Shown here: positions 12,331 to 16,455 of the stretch, piece after piece
Position numbering within the stretch: the first letter of the stretch is position 1
Layout: each line of letters starts with the position of its first letter
DNA from: Gammaproteobacteria bacterium
GTDB taxonomy: Bacteria > Pseudomonadota > Gammaproteobacteria > UWMA-0217
Direction of reading: 5' to 3'
Assembly (NCBI GenBank): GCA_027031685.1
Contig: JALVPS010000168.1
Span: 1-16,455, forward strand
DNA: 16,455 nucleotides
Translations under genes and position numbers: made by a program
Notes under the pieces: model-generated
What the model was told of the DNA's origin: nothing
Seen by the model: only the letters and a program-made list of their open reading frames with translations
The model's database searches: none

Positions 12331-12801
12331 CTACCAACTGCCAAAGGGCCGGTTTACGAGACAGGCGTTGTAATACTTGGCGTCTTCCGTGACCTCGTTC
12401 CCAACCCAGTCCGGCAAGTCAAGGCGCTCCGTCTCGCTTTCGAGCTCCACTTCGGCCACCACCAGGCCGGCGTTGGCCCCCTCGAACACGTCCACCTCCC
12501 ACAGGTGACCGCCCGCCTGCACCCAGTAGCGGGTCTTTTCGATGAGCCGTCCGCCGCACAGCGCATCGAGCATCGCGTCGGCGTCCGCCGGGGGGATCGG
12601 GTACTCGAACTCGGCCCGCGTCATACCCACCGTGGCGCCCTTGATGTTCAGCCAAGCCCCCTCCTCCGTGCGCCGCACGCGGATGGACGCCCGCCCCGGG
12701 TCGGTACACAGATAGCCCTGCCGCATGCGCTGGCTGCGCACCACCCGCGCGCGCCAGCCGTCGCCGGTCACCAGAAACTTGCGTTCGATCTCGATACCCA
12801 T
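12331..12801 (-). CDS. CYTH-domain protein (putative inorganic triphosphatase)
   Basis: Single-domain CYTH protein of 156 aa. It opens with the signature E-x-E-x-K (MGIEIERKFLV; E4, E6, K8) of the triphosphate tunnel fold. The following strands carry the expected Arg/Lys/Glu lining: SIRVRRTEEGAWLNIKG, TRAEFEYPIP, KTRYWVQAGGHLWEVDVFEG and VVAEVELESE. Small bacterial CYTH proteins of this kind hydrolyse inorganic triphosphate; class IV adenylate cyclase is an alternative in the same fold. The frame is open to 12873, but the first 24 residues do not resemble the family, so the ATG at 12801 is preferred although its ribosome site is weak. It lies 86 bp upstream of the UvrY-like gene, same strand. 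Confidence 0.87.
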   Translation of the reverse strand: MGIEIERKFLVTGDGWRARVVRSQRMRQGYLCTDPGRASIRVRRTEEGAWLNIKGATVGMTRAEFEYPIPPADADAMLDALCGGRLIEKTRYWVQAGGHLWEVDVFEGANAGLVVAEVELESETERLDLPDWVGNEVTEDAKYYNACLVNRPFGSW

Positions 12802-12895
12802 GGGATCTGCACCGTTGGCCAATGCGCAAAGCATAGCGCAGTGCCCGTCATTGCGCCGGAAACGGCGGCCCATGGGCTAACGGAACGTCTCCGGC

Positions 12896-12925
12896 AAAAC
12901 GTGCAGGCCCGAGCGGTGCGCCTGC
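12896..12925 (-). terminator. Intrinsic terminator of guaBA
   Basis: Directly after the guaA stop codon the minus strand forms GCAGGC / GCCTGC (6-bp stem, 11-nt loop), followed by ACGTTTTGCC. Position and T stretch fit the end of the guaBA transcript. Confidence 0.6.
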
Positions 12926-14506
12926 CTACTCCCACTCGATGGTGGCCGGGGGCTTGCCGGAGATGTCGTAGGAGACACGGGAGATGCCGGGGATTTCGTT
13001 GATGATGCGGCGGGAGACGAGGTCGAGGAAGTCGTAGGGGAGGTGGGCCCAGCGGGCGGTCATGAAGTCCACGGTCTCCACGGCGCGCAGGGCGATGACC
13101 CAGTCGTAGCGGCGGCCGTCGCCGGTGACGCCCACGGACTTGACGGGCAGGAAGACGGCAAAGGCCTGCGACACCTGGTCGTACAGGTCGTGCTTGCGCA
13201 GCTCGCTGATGAAGATGTCGTCGGCGCGGCGCAGCAGGTCGGCGAACTCGGGCCTGACCTCGCCCAGGATGCGCACGCCCAGGCCCGGCCCGGGGAAGGG
13301 GTGGCGGTGGACCATCTCGGCGGGCAGGCCCAGTTCCAGGCCGATCTGGCGCACCTCGTCCTTGAACAGCTCGCGCAGGGGCTCCACCAGGCCCAGGTCC
13401 ATATTCTCCGGCAGGCCGCCCACGTTGTGGTGCGACTTGATGACCCTGGCCTTGCCGGTCCTGGCGCCGGCCGACTCGATCACGTCCGGATAGATGGTGC
13501 CCTGCGCCAGCCAGCGGGCGTTCTTCAGCTTGCGCGCCTCGGCTTCGAAGATGCGCACGAACAGGTTGCCGATGATCTTGCGCTTGCGCTCCGGGTCGGT
13601 CTCGCCGCGCAGGGCGTCGAAGAACTGGTCGGCGGCGTCGACGCGGATGACGCGCACGCCCATGTGCTGGGCGAAGGTGGCCATCACCTGGTTGCCCTCG
13701 TGCAGGCGCAGCAGGCCGGTGTCCACGAACACGCAGGTGAGCTGGTCGCCGATGGCGCGGTGCAGCAGGGCCGCCACCACGGAGGAGTCCACCCCGCCGG
13801 ACAGGCCGAGGATGACCTCGTCGCTGCCCACTTGGCTGCGCACGCGGGCGATCATGTCGTCGATGATGTTGCCCGGCTGCCACAGGCCCTGGCAGCCGCA
13901 GATGTCGATGACGAAGCGGCGCAGGATGCGCTTGCCCTGTCGGGTGTGGGTGACCTCGGGGTGGAACTGCACACCGTAGAAGCGGCGGCTCTCGTCGGCC
14001 ATGCCGGCGATGGGCGCCGCCTCGGTGCTGGCCATGACGATGAAGCCGGGCGGCAGCGACACCACGCGGTCGCCGTGCGACATCCACACGTCCAGCAGCC
14101 CCCAGCCCTCCGGCGAGGTGTGGTCCTCGATGTCGCGCAGCAGGGCGGTGTGGCCGCGGGCGCGCACCTGGGCGTAGCCGTATTCGTGGGTGTCGGCGAT
14201 CTCCACCTGCCCGCCCAGCTGCGCGGCCATGGTCTGCATGCCATAGCAGATACCCAGCACCGGCACGCCCAGCTCGAACACCACCTGCGGCGCGCGCGGC
14301 ACGTCGTCGCCGGCCACCACCGACTCCGGCCCGCCGGACAGGATGATGCCGCGCGGGGCGAAGGCGCGGATGGCCGCCTCGTCCATGTCCCAGGGGTGGA
14401 TCTCGCTGTACACGCCCACCTCGCGCACGCGGCGCGCGATGAGCTGCGTGTACTGCGAGCCGAAATCGAGGATGAGGATGCGTTCGTCGTGGATGTTCTG
14501 GGTCAT
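12926..14506 (-). CDS. guaA: GMP synthase (glutamine-hydrolysing)
   Basis: Cytosolic enzyme converting XMP to GMP with ATP and glutamine. 526 aa, normal for the two-domain bacterial form. The class I glutamine amidotransferase domain starts with RILILDFGSQYTQLIARRVR. Its nucleophile is C87 in GICYGMQ, with H182 and E184 in VQFHPEVTHT. The ATP pyrophosphatase domain has the P-loop LSGGVDSSV (about 235-243). The C-terminal dimerisation domain ends in the family's typical PPATIEWE. It follows guaB on the same strand with 61 bp between, forming guaBA. A terminator-like hairpin follows the stop at once. Confidence 0.99.
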   Translation of the reverse strand: MTQNIHDERILILDFGSQYTQLIARRVREVGVYSEIHPWDMDEAAIRAFAPRGIILSGGPESVVAGDDVPRAPQVVFELGVPVLGICYGMQTMAAQLGGQVEIADTHEYGYAQVRARGHTALLRDIEDHTSPEGWGLLDVWMSHGDRVVSLPPGFIVMASTEAAPIAGMADESRRFYGVQFHPEVTHTRQGKRILRRFVIDICGCQGLWQPGNIIDDMIARVRSQVGSDEVILGLSGGVDSSVVAALLHRAIGDQLTCVFVDTGLLRLHEGNQVMATFAQHMGVRVIRVDAADQFFDALRGETDPERKRKIIGNLFVRIFEAEARKLKNARWLAQGTIYPDVIESAGARTGKARVIKSHHNVGGLPENMDLGLVEPLRELFKDEVRQIGLELGLPAEMVHRHPFPGPGLGVRILGEVRPEFADLLRRADDIFISELRKHDLYDQVSQAFAVFLPVKSVGVTGDGRRYDWVIALRAVETVDFMTARWAHLPYDFLDLVSRRIINEIPGISRVSYDISGKPPATIEWE

Positions 14507-14567
14507 GGCTGCGGGGCCGGGGGGAAGAAGGGGCGCGCTGGCCGGGGCCGGTGCGCGTCATGAGCCG

Positions 14568-16031
<1,464 letters not shown>

Positions 16032-16062
16032 TTCTTGTAAGTGGTTGGTTGACAGGCCGCGC

Positions 16063-16068
16063 ATTGTA
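16063..16068 (-). promoter_or_regulatory. Candidate -10 element of the guaBA promoter
   Basis: Minus strand TACAAT, 5 of 6 to consensus, within TGCTATACAAT. The predicted transcript would start near 16056, giving guaB a leader of about 25 nt. No clear -35 is visible. Confidence 0.5.
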
Positions 16069-16115
16069 TAGCAGGGGCCAGCAAAAGTCTTTGCGCCGCC
16101 TGGTCCCGCAACGCA

Positions 16116-16144
16116 TTGACGGAGCTGGCCGAAACCGCTTCAAT
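16116..16144 (+). promoter_or_regulatory. Candidate promoter of the SoxK-like lipoprotein gene
   Basis: TTGACG (16116-16121), 17-bp spacer, TTCAAT (16139-16144). Start would lie near 16151, leaving a leader of about 64 nt that contains the hairpins at 16147-16179. Confidence 0.4.
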
Positions 16145-16146
16145 AT

Positions 16147-16179
16147 GCCGGTAACCGCCCGGTTTTTTCGCTTGGGCGG
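16147..16179 (+). promoter_or_regulatory. Overlapping hairpins in the lipoprotein leader
   Basis: Two mutually exclusive structures can form. One is a short GCCGG/CCGGT stem (16147-16163) followed by five more T, which resembles a weak terminator. The other pairs CCGCCC (16155-16160) with GGGCGG (16174-16179) and would disrupt it. This could be attenuation, but the stems are short and chance is possible in such GC-rich DNA. Confidence 0.3.
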
Positions 16180-16214
16180 CGCCTGAATAACACCCCCAAT
16201 GGAGGATCTGACCG

Positions 16215-16455
16215 ATGCAACGATTCCTGACCCCGCTGGCCCTGGCCATCGCCCTCGCCTTCACCTCCGCCTGCGCCACGGCGAGCATCAAGCCGGGCGA
16301 CGTGGAAGCCACCATCGCCGCCGCCAAAGCCGCCAACAAGAAGGCCGCATCCGTGGGCTACGAATGGCGCGATGCCGGCAAGATGATCAAGAAGGCCGAA
16401 GAGCTGGCCAAGAAGGGCGAGCTGGAAAAGGCCATGAAGCTGGCCGAGATGGCCA
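16215..16455 (+). CDS. Putative lipoprotein, SoxXA-binding protein (SoxK)-like (partial, C-terminus outside window)
   Basis: The first 80 residues are visible. A strong Shine-Dalgarno sequence (GGAGG, 16201-16205) precedes the ATG. Residues 1-19 are a signal sequence ending in TSA-C20, a slightly atypical lipobox, so the protein should be exported and probably lipidated. The mature part is a charged, Ala/Lys/Glu-rich helix with ANKKAASVGYEWRDAGKMIK followed by KAEELAKKGELEKAMKLAEM. The 'KKAAS-GYEWRDTGKMIKKAE' pattern resembles small SoxXA-binding proteins of sulfur oxidisers, which bind and stimulate the SoxXA cytochrome during thiosulfate oxidation. This is recognition from memory. A generic coiled-coil lipoprotein is the alternative. 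No other sox gene lies in the window. Confidence 0.6.
   Translation, partial: MQRFLTPLALAIALAFTSACATASIKPGDVEATIAAAKAANKKAASVGYEWRDAGKMIKKAEELAKKGELEKAMKLAEMA

Noticed and set aside
16032..16064. Upstream ATG for guaB adding 11 residues
   Set aside because: It overlaps the TACAAT -10 element, and the 487-residue form is the normal family length.

Overview
The window is GC-rich chromosomal DNA, most likely from a gammaproteobacterium and probably a sulfur-oxidising Chromatiales-type lineage. The main support is the minus-strand order uvrY-uvrC-pgsA-tRNA-Gly-tRNA-Cys-tRNA-Leu(UAA), which matches the E. coli uvrY-uvrC-pgsA-glyW-cysT-leuZ block. The sulfur link rests only on a partial lipoprotein at the right edge that resembles SoxXA-binding proteins. 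No taxonomic search was possible.

Layout. (1) 1-3732, minus: an operon for a peptide/nickel-type ABC importer, with a membrane-anchored family 5 solute-binding protein, a DppB/YejB-type permease and a partial OppC/YejE-type permease. Both permeases carry extra hydrophobic segments. (2) 3882-4904, plus: a histidine-triad protein resembling GDP-hexose phosphorylases (GDPGP1/VTC2). (3) 4993-8099: a genomic islet of about 3 kb in the 3' half of tRNA-Leu, bounded by 59-bp direct repeats (58/59 identical). It holds the remains of three type II toxin-antitoxin modules, a fourth antitoxin fragment, and a tyrosine integrase broken by a frameshift. (4) 8042-8631, minus: the tRNA-Gly/Cys/Leu cluster with its promoters, hairpins and a 19-bp tRNA-Gly fragment. 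(5) 8642-12801, minus: pgsA, uvrC, a decayed uracil-DNA glycosylase, a UvrY/GacA-like regulator lacking the phospho-acceptor aspartate, and a CYTH protein. (6) 12926-16031, minus: the guaB-guaA operon for GMP synthesis. (7) 16215 to the edge, plus: the partial SoxK-like lipoprotein.

How the parts relate. The housekeeping genes (GMP synthesis, excision repair, phosphatidylglycerol synthesis, tRNAs) look intact and ordinary. The islet has separated the tRNA-Leu gene from what looks like its original terminator at 4933-4953. Its integrase is dead, one toxin has lost its N-terminal half, and one toxin ends at an early amber codon. The RelE-type toxin and its XRE antitoxin appear complete and keep a strong promoter with a palindromic operator, so the islet may now persist mainly through addiction. 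The other notable points are the pseudo-receiver in the UvrY homologue, the uracil-DNA glycosylase relic between uvrY and uvrC, and the unusual ABC permeases.
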